A stretch of DNA of 64,000 nt from Chrysoperla carnea (GCF_905475395.1 NC_058341.1:66533501-66597500); one strand, 5' to 3'. Shown: positions 9,701 to 19,589, numbered from the stretch's first letter. A program made the numbers and translations. The notes: generated by a model from the sequence alone, not told the origin.

Positions 9701-11899
9701 GGTCAAAACATAAGACGAGTTCTTCTCGGCAAGTACCATGTGACCAGAACTGAGGTAATCTTGAAGATTTGCATGGTACAAATCTTTAAACGTAGGCTGT
9801 TTTTCTAAACGTTTTTCTAATTTAGTTAGACGATTTAGTGCAGAGACACGGTTATCACCTAGCTCCGGAGCTTCACCATTACGAAATGGCAATCGTACAA
9901 TATAAGCTCCATCGGAATCACGGCGATGAGTTTTGACAAAGTGTTCCTCACATTTAACATCTTCTGGGTTCAACGGAGTTTTGACAGGCAATTCTTCAAC
10001 TTCCCAAAACTTCTGTAACTGGTACGAAAGGTCTGTGTCAGAGTGCATTATCCAATATGATTGATACTCATTCGATGACATCGATGGACATTCACCCATA
10101 ACAAGTGTTCCGAACATGGATGGAACCAGAGAGGGATGACCTGGAACTACAGGTTCCGAAGTCAGAAGGTTGGCGTAATGTTGTGCTCCGATGAGCATCT
10201 CAACCGAAGCAGGGCTATAAAACTGAGGATCGGCAAGTTGTAGCTGAGAAAGTTTATTGACAATATTTTGTACAACTGGGACGGCAGGAATTTTAGTTGC
10301 TATGGTTGGTAACACAGCCGCTTCAACGGTGATAGAGAACGAACTATGTTTTGAGTTGACAGTACAAACAACAGTACCTTTGGCTGGTTGGGGTTTCCCG
10401 GATCCTATACCCGAGATGCGAATGTTAGACGCTGTCATTGGTAAAGTAAGGCGATCCTTTAGTGATTGGGAAATAATATTGATCATACTTCCTGGATCGA
10501 TTAAAACTCGAACATCATGATGATGACCAAATACATCAGGAATACTAACTATAGCAGTTCCCAATAGGATTTGCTTATGCTGATGTACAGACGGCGAAGG
10601 CATAATATTACCTGACAGTGCAACGGTAGGCTCACTGGCAGATGATATAGGAGGAATATTGGCTTTACTATCATTATGAAGCATGGTATGATGGGCTTTG
10701 GAACCACAATGTCTGCATGAAAATTTAGAAGAACATGTCGATCGAGCGTGTGGTCCAAAACAGGAAAAGCATAAAAGTTTTTTACGTAAAACTTCATAGC
10801 GTTGCGAAATAGTCATATTACCAAACTGATTGCATTCTACGACTCGGTGAGATTTAGCACAACATGGACAGGTGTGGCTCAAATCTGCAGGCTTGGAAGA
10901 GGTTGATTGCACACTAGGCTTCAGTGGAGGAGAAGCATGAGCAACCATGGCTCTTTTAACTGGAACTTTCATAGAACCCATCGGCTTAGGGTAATTTGTC
11001 TTTGCTGACGAAGAGTTAATTACCTCACATGTAGCAATACGCCCTTCTACAAATTTACGGATATCGGCATAAGTTGGTACAGTAGGATCGTTAGCTCTTG
11101 TATCCTCAAAAGCTTGACGTGTTTGAAGATCGAGCAGCCTAAGAGCCATGAACGAAATAAGAAAATCCGAAACACTAGTTAAAGCAAGGTTGTTTAAAGC
11201 TTCCACTTGAACATTAAAATCTTCTAAAAATCCTTTAAGTTGACTTTCTTGCGTAAAAGGTTTCACAGAAAATAGCTTCTGACACACATTAGATGCAATA
11301 ACTCTTTTGTTTGTGAATCTAGTGACTAAAGTTTTGTAGGCAGTTTCATAGGAATTTTCCGCAAATGGTAGACCTTGTATGGCAGTCAGAGCAGTGCCGG
11401 AGACGGAAGAACGTAGATAGCTATACTTTTCAATTGTTGAGAGATGGCGTTGATTATGAATCAATGTATCAAATAATGATTTAAATGAATCAAACTTTTC
11501 ATAAGTCCCATCAAATGTCGGCAGAGTGATATGAGGCAATTTTGGTTTGATTGTTGGGGCGGAAGGAGTTGAAACGGTTTGTGGCTCAGGCCAAGAAGCT
11601 TCCGCAGCTCTAACAGCATAGAACAAATCGTCAAATGCCTGTGAGGATGCTAAAACGTCTGATATTCGATGTTCTACAGCTGCTAAGGGGTTTGTTTCTA
11701 ATATTTTATTCTGAACGGCATCGAATTCGGAATATGCTTTGTCCAACGTTTTACATCTTGCTTTAAATTGCCTGCATATGTTTAAATCATTCAAACGTGG
11801 AATTAAATCGAACGCCTGTTGTATACTTTGAAAATATCGTTCCCGCCTGGCAATTAAAACCTGGAGATCGGAAGCCGCTTTTTCCTGACTAGTAGGCAT
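6740..11899 (-). CDS. BEL/Pao gag-pol polyprotein
   Basis: An uninterrupted 1719-residue polyprotein. The ATG at 11899 (MPTSQEKAAS) is chosen; the frame stays open upstream but without another ATG. In order, with rough residues: gag of the DUF1759 type (100-300), two cysteine knuckles (about 345-410, including CFSCFGPH), a DUF1758-type aspartic protease near 469, reverse transcriptase with a YIDD box near 869, RNase H with FSDASS near 1042 and FTDS near 1117, an H2C2 integrase zinc module near 1355, the integrase D-D-E core near 1422, 1488 and 1539, and a DUF5641-type C-terminal module to the end. Cleavage would yield particle and enzyme subunits. The protease active site reads DPG instead of the usual DSG/DTG. 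There are no stops or frameshifts. Confidence 0.95.
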   Translation of the reverse strand: MPTSQEKAASDLQVLIARRERYFQSIQQAFDLIPRLNDLNICRQFKARCKTLDKAYSEFDAVQNKILETNPLAAVEHRISDVLASSQAFDDLFYAVRAAEASWPEPQTVSTPSAPTIKPKLPHITLPTFDGTYEKFDSFKSLFDTLIHNQRHLSTIEKYSYLRSSVSGTALTAIQGLPFAENSYETAYKTLVTRFTNKRVIASNVCQKLFSVKPFTQESQLKGFLEDFNVQVEALNNLALTSVSDFLISFMALRLLDLQTRQAFEDTRANDPTVPTYADIRKFVEGRIATCEVINSSSAKTNYPKPMGSMKVPVKRAMVAHASPPLKPSVQSTSSKPADLSHTCPCCAKSHRVVECNQFGNMTISQRYEVLRKKLLCFSCFGPHARSTCSSKFSCRHCGSKAHHTMLHNDSKANIPPISSASEPTVALSGNIMPSPSVHQHKQILLGTAIVSIPDVFGHHHDVRVLIDPGSMINIISQSLKDRLTLPMTASNIRISGIGSGKPQPAKGTVVCTVNSKHSSFSITVEAAVLPTIATKIPAVPVVQNIVNKLSQLQLADPQFYSPASVEMLIGAQHYANLLTSEPVVPGHPSLVPSMFGTLVMGECPSMSSNEYQSYWIMHSDTDLSYQLQKFWEVEELPVKTPLNPEDVKCEEHFVKTHRRDSDGAYIVRLPFRNGEAPELGDNRVSALNRLTKLEKRLEKQPTFKDLYHANLQDYLSSGHMVLAEKNSSYVLTHHGVTKDSSTTKVRVVFNPAEKTNATFPSLNETLLAGPKLQNSINDIILNFRLHRVAITGDVKQMYRAIKLDARDSKFQQILWRFDPSQPVQQYEITRVCFGITSSPYHALRVMKQLIQDEGFKYPTAAKVLETDMYIDDVCTGASSIAEARQLRADLSALLSTAGFELRKWASSHAAVLSDLPHEYKEKPHKFGDIETIQVLGIQWISEDDVFCYRIETIPNCTTKRQVLSQIARTYDLPGFLGPVVIWMKILMQKIWLQGIDWDDPLPSRMIDQWSQFAKEMPCLQTIKIPRDILDTYIHPPELVGFSDASSSAMAAAVYLRVVCSDQRVLISLIRAKTKVAPVKPVTIPRLELNASCMLAKIIESLLPLRARLHIEKLYLFTDSMVVLSWLRTPAHLLKVFVANRVVNILDRTLPSQWFHVPTADNPADIASRGCMPSQLVNHKLWWSGPDFLREDFSLWPSQEVASVPDLPDLKEVVPSLIGHVTGGDDGVVLLLERFSSLVRAKRVIAWMLRFKKNTSLPKEQRNFQCLSVAELRNAEIVLIKITQHFYLPHEIDSVRQGVRSNSFPSLTPFLDNDLLRVGGRLAEAPVSYDARHPFILPAKCHLSKLIVEHFHITSLHGGNKIVQCLIQQSYYIPRVRELVRKIIFKCTRCVRFIAKPNQPFMSSLPASRFVQGRPFVHTGVDLAGPYPIKDGSRRNSPINKCYFALFVCFSTKAIHLELLSSLSTDCFLAALDRFIARRGLPKTMFSDRGTNFVGASRVLEETFQFVRENSKILSDYLLGREIEWVFNAPANPSAGGLWEAGVKSVKHHLKRLLSDRALLYEELCTLLARIEAILNSRPLGISASCPIDDISCLTPGHFLIGAPLLSRPEPDITNVPSNRIPRWELLRQVSQHFWKRWSREYLHTLIQRQKWWDHVENVKVGDVVVIMVENQPPIRWPLARITALLPAKDGVVRIVKLRTSSGHLTRAVRKLLILPVLP

Positions 11900-12158
11900 T
11901 TTGATGATAAAAATGGAAAAAAAAAACAAAACAATTTGGAAAACAAAGTTTAAACAAGAATAATTTAATCAAACCACCTATTTATCAAAAATCGATCAAT
12001 TAAACAAGCAAATCCATCAAATAAATAAAACACAAATATAAATTAATAAATTACTCATTCAATCGATCAATTGTTAACAAGTTTGGAAAACAAAGGGTTT
12101 ATCCAAAAGTGATTTAATAAAACCACCACTTATTCAAATGAAAATCAATCAATCAATC

Positions 12159-12531
12159 AGGCAAATTTATAAAATATCAAAATAAATCAATTAATTAATC
12201 AGGCAAATCCGTAAAATATAAAAAATCAATTAATTAATTAATCAGGCAAATTTATGAAATATCAAAATCAATTAATTAATTAATAAGGCAAATTTATGAA
12301 ATATCGAAACAATTAATTAATTAATAAGGCAAATTTATGAAATATCGAAACAATTAATTAATTAATAAGGCAAATTTATGAAATATCGAAACAATTAATT
12401 AATTAATAAGGCAAATTTATGAAATATCGAAACAATTAATTAATTAATAAGGCAAATTTATGAAATATCGAAACAATTAATTAATTAATAAGGCAAATTT
12501 ATAAAATATCAAAAATCAATTAATTAATTAA
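12159..12531. repeat. 41-bp minisatellite in the BEL leader
   Basis: About nine units beginning AGGCAAATTTAT at 12159, 12201, 12244, 12286, 12327, 12368, 12409, 12450 and 12491. From 12286 the period is exactly 41 bp and the units are nearly identical; the first ones are more diverged. The array lies between the 5' LTR and the gag start, so it would be part of the genomic RNA leader. Each unit contains the alternating ATTAATTAATTA run. Confidence 0.9.
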
Positions 12532-12831
12532 TCCATCAATTTGTTAAAAAAAACAAATGAAATTCATTTCGACATGATTGTGCAATAAAATGATATCAAA
12601 ACAACACAGCAATTGTATAACATATTTTGAGTCAACAAATCCAATAAGTTTTATAATGTTTGCATTTTGTTCTTGTTTCAAATAAATTTAAAAATTAAAT
12701 TTCAAAATAAAATATTCAATTTCAATTTCAAATTAAATAATGGTAATTAATGGCAACCAAACAATTAAGTAAATGTTCACTCCGGCATGGCAATAATGTA
12801 TCCCAGGGAATAACAATAAAATGGGAACGGG

Positions 12832-12856
12832 ATTCGGCTCAGACAGGACCAAATAA
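12832..12856 (-). promoter_or_regulatory. BEL primer-binding site region
   Basis: Directly inside the 5' LTR the minus strand reads TTATTTGGTCCTGTCTGAGC. TGG followed by an acceptor-stem-like sequence is what a tRNA 3' end (…CCA) would pair with. The tRNA species could not be assigned with confidence. Confidence 0.5.
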
Positions 12857-13195
12857 TGTTGGGTACGAAAATCAAATTAGGAAAATTAGCTGGTGCTTAC
12901 CTTATTATTATTCCTTGGAAAACATAACTTTATTTAAACTATTATATTGGCGCGATATCGTCCATGAAAACACATAAAACTTTATATAACACGTATATTG
13001 TTTAAACTGGTTTTTAACTCAACGATCAAAACGTATATTGATTAAACTGGCTTTTAACACACCACAACGATCAATAAGGTATATTGATTAAAGGTGTGTC
13101 TAGATCACGCACATAATTTGCGCATTGTGCGTTTGTGTAGGCACCAGTGTAAAGGGAATGGTTTAGGGATCCGTACCATAAGGAAGGTCCATACA
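12857..13195 (-). repeat. BEL/Pao 5' LTR
   Basis: 339 bp, identical by eye to the LTR at 6164-6502. It should hold the element's promoter for minus-strand transcription. The outer target duplication CTAAA follows at 13196-13200. Confidence 0.93.
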
Positions 13196-13338
13196 CTAAA
13201 TTTATTTTGTAGGTAGTAAGTAAAAATTATTTATCAAACTAGATTGTAGATTTTACTAAAAAAATTAGATGATAGATAATAGATAATATTCTAATATCCA
13301 TAGATTTACTATCACTGAAATATATAGAGACTGCTGAC

Positions 13339-13683
13339 CAGGGTTGCCAGGTTTTTTTTCGACTCGTCGCCGACCCGTGGCGCTAAAGTCGCCCAAAGTC
13401 GCCGCGATTAATTCAAATGGTAAAAATGAAATAAATTTGTTTTTCAATTCTGATTTATCAAGAATTATAGAATTATTATCATTATTATTATTCATAAATA
13501 AGTATTGCTACTCAAAATAATATAGCCATTTATTAAAAAAATAATAATTGGAAAAAAATTTCCATTTCATTGTTTAATTTTAAGTCACCCATCGGCGACG
13601 AGTCGCCTTCAATAAAATTTTAATCGCCGAGCATTGTCAAAAGTAGCCTAAAAGGCGATAAGTCGCCCTATCTGGCAACCCTA
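13339..13683. mobile_element. hAT-like MITE (345 bp) with 8-bp target duplication
   Basis: Starts CAGGGTTGCCAG and ends with the near complement CTGGCAACCCTA. The direct repeat CTGCTGAC lies on both sides (13331-13338 and 13684-13691). An 8-bp duplication with CAGGGTTGCC-type ends is the usual hAT signature. The subterminal regions are also inverted, with repeated GTCGCC / GGCGAC motifs. No coding capacity, so it is non-autonomous. Confidence 0.85.
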
Positions 13684-13790
13684 CTGCTGACAGCGAGGAG
13701 ACAGAGAAAGAAAATGGCGGCTATACATGTCTTTATCATACAAATACAACAGTAGATTTAAAAGTGACTGACTATAAAGTGGTATGATTG

Positions 13791-14530
13791 AGCTCCGTAT
13801 AGTTAGCAGATAAAATTGTTATTTTTCACTCAAACTATTTCCATTCATTTGGGAATCGTTTGGGAGGATTTGGGAATATAATTTTAGAATTTGGGAATTA
13901 TTAGTTTTCCTGTAATTAATGATTCTTTTTTCAGCGTATAGTTAGCAGGTAGGAAATTAAATCTACTTAATTTTTATGTTATTCGAAAGGAAATCATTTG
14001 GGAATTACGATAAACACGGTTTCAGAGTTTGGGAATGTATAATTAATTAATAACACCTATTTTTTAGTTGATTGATAGGTTATGTTAATTAACCGTACAC
14101 CTGAACCATTAATTGTATGGCGCCAATATTCAAATATTACTGAATAATTTATTTTATAATTTATGTAAATGTTAAGTTTTATTTTTCATTAAAACTATTC
14201 TTATTCAATTGGGAATCGTTCGGGAAGATTTAAGAACATAATTTTATTATTTAAGACTGATTAGTTTTCATGTAATTAATTAGTTTTTCAAAGCGTATAC
14301 TTAGAAGGTAAAAAATTAAATTTTCGCCATTTTTACGTTATTTGATAATAATTTACATGGAGACTAATCTAATTAATTTGGGAATCACATTAAATCTTCA
14401 CAAACGATTCCTGATCTTTGACAATTTCCCGATTAAATAAAATTAGTTTTAATGTCAAATAAACATTTACTTACATAAATTAAAAAACAAAATTATTGTA
14501 AATGAAGTAACATTTGAATATCGCGGTATC
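13791..14530 (+). repeat. Left arm of the giant element
   Basis: Begins AGCTCCGTATAG and shows a repeating TTTGGGAATNNT texture. The terminal motif CGTATAGTTAGCAG at 13796 recurs in variant form at 13935 (CGTATAGTTAGCAGG) and 14294 (CGTATACTTAGAAGG). The same arm occurs at 21781 (plus), and in reverse ending at 26050 and 26366. No open reading frame. Confidence 0.8.
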
Positions 14531-14744
14531 AATAATGTTGTATATAAAGCTTTTACTTACCTTTTTCTAATAAACTTATTTTCTTAAACTTACCTATGAA
14601 TAATTGTTATTTCATAAAATAAGAAAAAAAGTAATTATGTTAGTCCCACCTTCCTACTTATGTCATAAATCAATCTTATGTCAAGGGGTGGGAATTAAAA
14701 TAACATAAAATATACTCTCTTACTTAATTAATAAAAAAAATATC

Positions 14745-14812
14745 GGGGCTATGCTAGATACGAACCGACGTGCTTTTTAACCGGAGACGACTGAGCTAGC
14801 CACTACTCTACT
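14745..14812 (-). other. tRNA-like sequence (pseudo-tRNA or SINE head)
   Basis: On the minus strand an A-box-like TGGCTAGCTCAGTCG and a B-box-like GGTTCGTATC are spaced as in a tRNA. A full clover-leaf with a good acceptor stem could not be drawn, so a decayed tRNA or the RNA polymerase III promoter of a SINE is likelier than a working gene. Confidence 0.35.
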
Positions 14813-14844
14813 TTGGACATATTAAGTTGATCAATAATGTACTA

Positions 14845-15166
14845 CAGTAGAACCTCGATAAGTTAAAGTCCAAGGGAAACACAAAATATTTTAAGTTATA
14901 GAGGTTTTAAGTTATCAAGTGTCTATGTTAGGTAAAGGTTTATATAGAGGTATGTACATGTTTCTATGTACCCTAGCTAATATAGAGGTATGTACATGTT
15001 TCTATGTAGTTACTGAGGGCCTATACAGAGATTATTTATTTAAGTTATAGAGGTTGCGTATTTTAAGTTATAGAGGTTTTGGGCTCTGATGGGAAGGGAA
15101 CATAGTATTTTTTGAAGTAACAGAGGTTTTTATGTTACCGAGGTTTAAGTTATCGAGGTTCTACTG
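14845..15166. mobile_element. pogo/Tigger-type MITE (322 bp)
   Basis: The ends are CAGTAGAACCTCGATAAGTT and its complement, flanked by TA on both sides (14843-14844 and 15167-15168). CAGTAGAACCTCG with a TA duplication is characteristic of pogo/Tigger elements. The interior holds a direct repeat of ATAGAGGTATGTACATG and several AAGTTATAGAGG motifs. No transposase. Confidence 0.85.
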
Positions 15167-15614
15167 TATATATAACTTTTACTCAACTTTTTACTATAAA
15201 CTTATTTTCTTAAACTTAGTATTTATTTCCTTTTACTGACCTTTTTTCATTTAACTCATATTAAACTTACCCATTATGAATTTCTTTTTACTTGCCTTTT
15301 TTTCAATAAACTTACCTATAAATGAATAATTGTAGTAATATTTTTTTAAAAATGTAGGTTCTGTTTGATATTCCTGAAATCGATGTAAAGCATAAAAGAT
15401 AAACGTAGGTATAATATTGAATAATAATAATTAAACCAGAAAAATTGATAAAAACAATATTTTATTATATATATTTATTTGTACATTCCTTGTAGAAATA
15501 AATCTGTTCTGGAAGTCAAAATATTTAATTTGAAATTCAGAAAAAGAATATGTAAAGTAAAACTATCTCTGAAAATATCAAATAAATTATTAATCAATCA
15601 TTTAATGACAGTAA

Positions 15615-16065
15615 TGTTGGATTGATTTAAAATGTTGCGCCATATATGTGTAATATAATAAGTGTCGCCAACTATATGTATAATACTGTAATATAATAAA
15701 TAAAAACACGGTCGTATATACAGGTCTAACAACTCGTTGCCCAAACCTGTGACCGATACGCGTATCGCTACTGGAGCTTCTTGATCTAGACTGCAGATGG
15801 CGTGCTTGTCGAAGTTTGCGTTATCAATACGAAATAAAGTATACCAAATGCAAACGACTACTCATGCGCCACCAGTGTTCCACGCGTGAACTACTTTACG
15901 GTTCAACTATATCGATCACGCTTCACTCTATGTGATGGTATATGAAGTTAACAGACCTGTATATATGACCGTGAATAAAAAAGATACTGTTGTTTCCGTA
16001 TTCTCAACATAGATACACGTGTTATTTTTAATCATTCTCTGCAAAAGATAGTAATAAAGTTAACA
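15615..16065 (+). repeat. copia 5' LTR, interrupted by a MITE
   Basis: Total 451 bp. Subtracting the 267-bp MITE and its 8-bp duplication leaves 176 bp, exactly the length of the 3' LTR. Starts TGTTGGATTG and ends AAAGTTAACA. Confidence 0.93.
15707..15973. mobile_element. hAT-like MITE inside the copia 5' LTR
   Basis: 267 bp with ends CACGGTCGTATATACAGGTC and the complement GACCTGTATATATGACCGTG. The 8-bp direct repeat AATAAAAA flanks it (15699-15706 and 15974-15981), and the 3' LTR shows the empty site. CA...TG ends with an 8-bp duplication fit hAT. It is younger than the copia insertion because only one LTR has it. The interior is GC-richer than its surroundings and non-coding. Confidence 0.9.
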
Positions 16066-16079
16066 GGTTATGGGCCCAG
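16066..16079 (+). promoter_or_regulatory. copia primer-binding site (initiator tRNA-Met, internal)
   Basis: GGTTATGGGCCCAG starts directly after the 5' LTR. It is complementary to the anticodon arm of the initiator methionine tRNA rather than to a tRNA 3' end. Drosophila copia is known to prime from a cleaved half of that tRNA, so this element should use the same mechanism. Confidence 0.85.
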
Positions 16080-16145
16080 GTATCGTTTCTTTCGTGCGGT
16101 GTAGTAAATATAAAAAAGAAAAACACGCGTTTTTTGAGAATAGAA

Positions 16146-16973
16146 ATGGCTCAAAATTATTTGAACAATGTGCCGAAGCTTGTTGGTCGCGAGAACTACG
16201 ATGAATGGTGTTTCGCCATAGAAAACGTGTTCGTGCTGGAAGGCTTAACAAAGTGCTTAAACGGTGATGAAACTGACGCTACTGTAGTAGCAAAAGCGAA
16301 AGCTAAATTAATCTTAACTTTGGATCCGTCGATGTATGTCCATGTAAAAGACGTTGCCACGTGCAAAGAGGTTTGGGAAAAAATAAGAAATATCTATGAA
16401 GACACAGGTGTCATAAGAAAAATAGGACTACTACGAAATCTCATTTCCATAAGGTTAGATAATTGCGAATCGATAGAAAGTTATGTAAATCAAATCATCG
16501 AGATTTCACAAAAATTGAGAAAAAGTGGTTTCGACATAAATGATGAATGGGTAGGTTCTCTGTTACTTGCTGGATTGCCAGAGAAATACGCACCAATGCT
16601 GATGGCGATAGAACACTCAGGAATTGCAGTCACCACCGACTCAATTAAAAGTAAGTTAGTTGACATGCAAACAGATGGCGTGAGCAAAAATAGCGCTTTC
16701 TTCGCAAAAAAGGGTTTCAAAAATTACTCAAAAGATGGCAGTTATAAAAAGAAAAACTCTTTTAAGTCTGAAACTGACAGAAGTAAAATTGTCTGTTTTA
16801 AATGTAAACAACATGGTCATTTTATGTCAAAATGCCCAAATCAGTTACAAAATAGATCAACTATACAAAGTTCTTCAAAAATGGATAACAAGTATGCATT
16901 CAGTACAACATTTCTCACTGGAAACATAGACGGAATGATTTTTATCTGGATTCAGGTGCCAGTAGGCACATGA
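16146..16973 (+). pseudogene. copia gag
   Basis: Starts at the ATG at 16146 (MAQNYLNNVPKLVGRENYDE). Residues 1-180 match the copia gag fold, with a WCFAIENVF segment near residue 22. A CCHC nucleic-acid knuckle, CFKCKQHGHFMSKC, lies near residues 218-231. The reading frame is lost near 16930-16936, just before the protease, after which about a dozen out-of-frame residues precede a stop. In copia, gag and pol share one frame, so this is a lesion and not programmed shifting, though a shift site cannot be fully excluded. Confidence 0.85.
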
Positions 16974-18970
16974 CTCCAAACGAATCCTGGCACAAGAATA
17001 TTAGACAACCAGCAGTGAAGGAAATAGTTGTGGCAAATAAACAAAAAATATTAACAAAATATTTAGGTGATATAGACATTAAAACTTCAGTTAATGAAAA
17101 CTATAATTTAGTTACAATTCATGATGTGTTGTGTGTTCCAAGCTTAACGACAAACCTTATATCAGTAAGCCAGTTAATTTCATAAGGAAATCGAGTTTGT
17201 TTTAATAAAACAGGATGCTGTATTTATAGTAAAAACAATGATTTGATAGCCACCGCAATATTAGTTGATGGGGTTTATAAATTAAACATAAAACAAGAAA
17301 ATTGTCTATCAGCTATTTGTGATGATTCAGAAATTTGGCATCGAAGGTTAGCACACATCAATAGCCAAGATTTGAACAAAATGAAGCATTGTGTTGATGG
17401 ATTAAAGTTGAAAAGTCGTGCTACCATTGATAAATCAAATTGCGTTGTATGTTGTGAAGGCAAACAAAGTAGACTACCATTTCCAACTTCACGTACTGTA
17501 CGTAGCAATGAAAAACTCAACATTATACACGGAGATCTATGTGGCCCAATGGAAACAGTTTCAATTGGAGGTTCCAAATACTTCATGCTTTTAACTGATT
17601 ATTACAGTAGAATATCGTTTGTTTATTTTTTAAAAGAAAAAAGTGAAGCTTTAGGCCAATTTAAAGATTTTTTGGTAATGGTACAAAATCAACAAGATAA
17701 AAGAATCAAAATTTTTCGTACTGATCAAGGGGGTGAATTTTGTAGCAATCAATTTGAAGGTTTTTTGAAAAGTCATGGAATAATCCATCAAAAAACAAAT
17801 TCCTACTCACCTCAACAAAATGGTCTTAGTGAGAGATTAAACCGTACGATTGTAGAAAAAGCCAAATGTTTATTGTTCGATGCAGGATTACCAAAAAGAT
17901 TTTGGGCAGAAGCAGTTCACACAGCTAATTATTTAAGAAATAGATGCATTGCAAGTGGTCTAAATAATAAAACTCCGTACGAAATATGGTTTGGCAATAA
18001 ACCAAATATGTCAAATCTTCGAATATTTGGAAGCTCAATTATGGTGCATGTTCCAAAAGAAAAAAGATTGAAATTTGACAAAAAATCCAAGAAATGTATT
18101 TTTGTGGGATATACGGATAACATTAAAGGTTACAGAATCTATGATCCTATTAAAGATGATGTTACAACGAGTAGAGACGTCATTATCCATGAAGATCTTC
18201 GATCTAAAAAGTCAGAATCTGAAGTGATATTAGATCAAGTGGGGGATCAACCAATGGATACCGTTGAAGTCTCAACCGAAATCAATAATGACTTATTGAA
18301 AGATGAAATCGAGAATGGGTTATTGAAAGCTGAAAATGAAAAAATACCACAGCTAAGAAATGACTCAGATGAAGATTACATTCCAGAAAACTTATCGGAA
18401 ATGGAAATACAACATGGTGGGAATACCAGAAGTTCACAAAGACAAAGAAAAGAAAAAACGTATAATGATTATGTGACTTACATGAGTGTTGTTCCTGGGG
18501 TCAAAGAAATTTCAATTAGTGATATTCCAGTAACAGTGGCAGACGCTTTTTCAAGACCAGATGGTGTCAAATGGAAAGAAGCTGTAGAACACGAGATAAG
18601 GAGTATGGAATTGAATAATACGTGGTGTTTAGTGGATTTACCTAAAGAAAGTGAACTAGTCGAATGTAAGTGGGTGTTTAAAATTAAAACCGATAGTGAA
18701 AATAATAAAACTTATCGTGCTAGGTTAGTGGCAAAAGGTTTTACACAAAAAGAAGGCATAGACTATAACGAGACATTTTCACCTGTTGTTAGGTTTTCTA
18801 CATTACGCCTATTAATAGCCTTAAGTGTAGATTTAAGATTATATATTTTTCATTTAGATGTAGTCACTGCGTTTTTAAACGGGGAGTTGACTGAAACAAT
18901 TTTTATGAGACAACCTGATGGTTACATGAATGTATCTGGCAGTGATGACACGTCCAGACATTTCGTATAG
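16934..18970 (+). pseudogene. copia pol: protease, integrase, start of reverse transcriptase
   Basis: In the frame after the shift, the protease active site (LDSGASRHM) is at about 16948-16973. An in-frame TAA at 17183-17185 cuts the frame between protease and integrase, which continues in the same frame. Integrase features follow: the pre-integrase HHCC module (WHRRLAHIN, later CVVCCEGKQ), then the catalytic D (GDLCGP), D (RTDQGGEF) and E (NGLSERLNR). Reverse transcriptase begins with KWVFKIKTD and FHLDVVTAFLNGEL. At about 18945-18950 the sequence jumps to a later part of the enzyme; the YVDD catalytic box is absent. Confidence 0.9.
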
Positions 18971-19589
18971 TGTTAGTTTTCTCAGTCAATTTAATAATTG
19001 TTATGACAAAGATCATTGGAATAATTTGAAAAGACTTCTAAAGTATTTATAGAAAACAAGGGATTACTGTTTAACTTTTAAGGGAGGTTCAACAGGTTTA
19101 AGGGGTTTCGTAGATGCAGATTGGGGAAATGATGTATGTGATAGGAGGTCGTATACCGGGTTTTGTTTTACGTTTTCCAATTCTTTGATTTCATGGGAAA
19201 GTAAAAAACAAAAGACAGTCGCCCTTTCAAGCACAGAAGCTGAATATATGGCCTTGGGAGAAGCATCAAAGGAGGCAATTTATTTAAAAAATTTGTTAAG
19301 GGAATTAACTGGCTCTCTCGATTGTGTGTCTTTATATAGTGATAGCCAAAGTGCATTAAAATTGACAGTGAATCCGATGTTTCACAAACGTACAAAGCAC
19401 ATCGATATAAGGTATCATTTTATTCGCGAAACAGTCGAAAAAGGTCTTATGAATGTTCAATACTTAGAATCAAATGAAATGCCAGCAGATATTTTTACAA
19501 AAGCTCTGGGTGGTAACAAACATTATAAGTTCATGAATAGTTTGGGTTTAGATTTAGTTAACTTAGATTTAATCAGAATTGTAAAATGA
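18951..19589 (+). pseudogene. copia pol: end of reverse transcriptase and RNase H
   Basis: In another frame the sequence resumes with TRPDISYSVSFL, the conserved segment that normally follows the YVDD region. A stop at about 19050 interrupts it. From 19185 an open stretch holds the copia RNase H motifs SSTEAEYMAL, YSDSQSAL, KHIDIRYHF and ADIFTKAL. The terminal TGA/TAA lies just before the 3' LTR and its purine-rich primer (AGTGGGGG, 19608-19615). Confidence 0.88.

Larger units (their letters stand above)
6164..13195 (-). mobile_element. Complete BEL/Pao LTR retrotransposon (about 7.0 kb)
   Basis: The element is bounded by two 339-bp LTRs (6164-6502 and 12857-13195) that appear identical base for base. 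A 5-bp direct repeat, CTAAA, lies outside it (6159-6163 and 13196-13200), the expected target duplication. LTRs have TG...CA ends. The single long frame between them (6740-11899, minus) encodes gag, protease, reverse transcriptase, RNase H and integrase in BEL/Pao order. A purine-rich tract sits beside the 3' LTR and a TGG-starting primer site beside the 5' LTR. Everything needed for an autonomous, recently inserted element seems present. Confidence 0.95.

Noticed and set aside
16928-16940. Programmed frameshift between copia gag and pol
   Set aside because: Copia-type elements normally use one frame, no slippery heptamer was seen, and other lesions show decay. Treated as a mutation.
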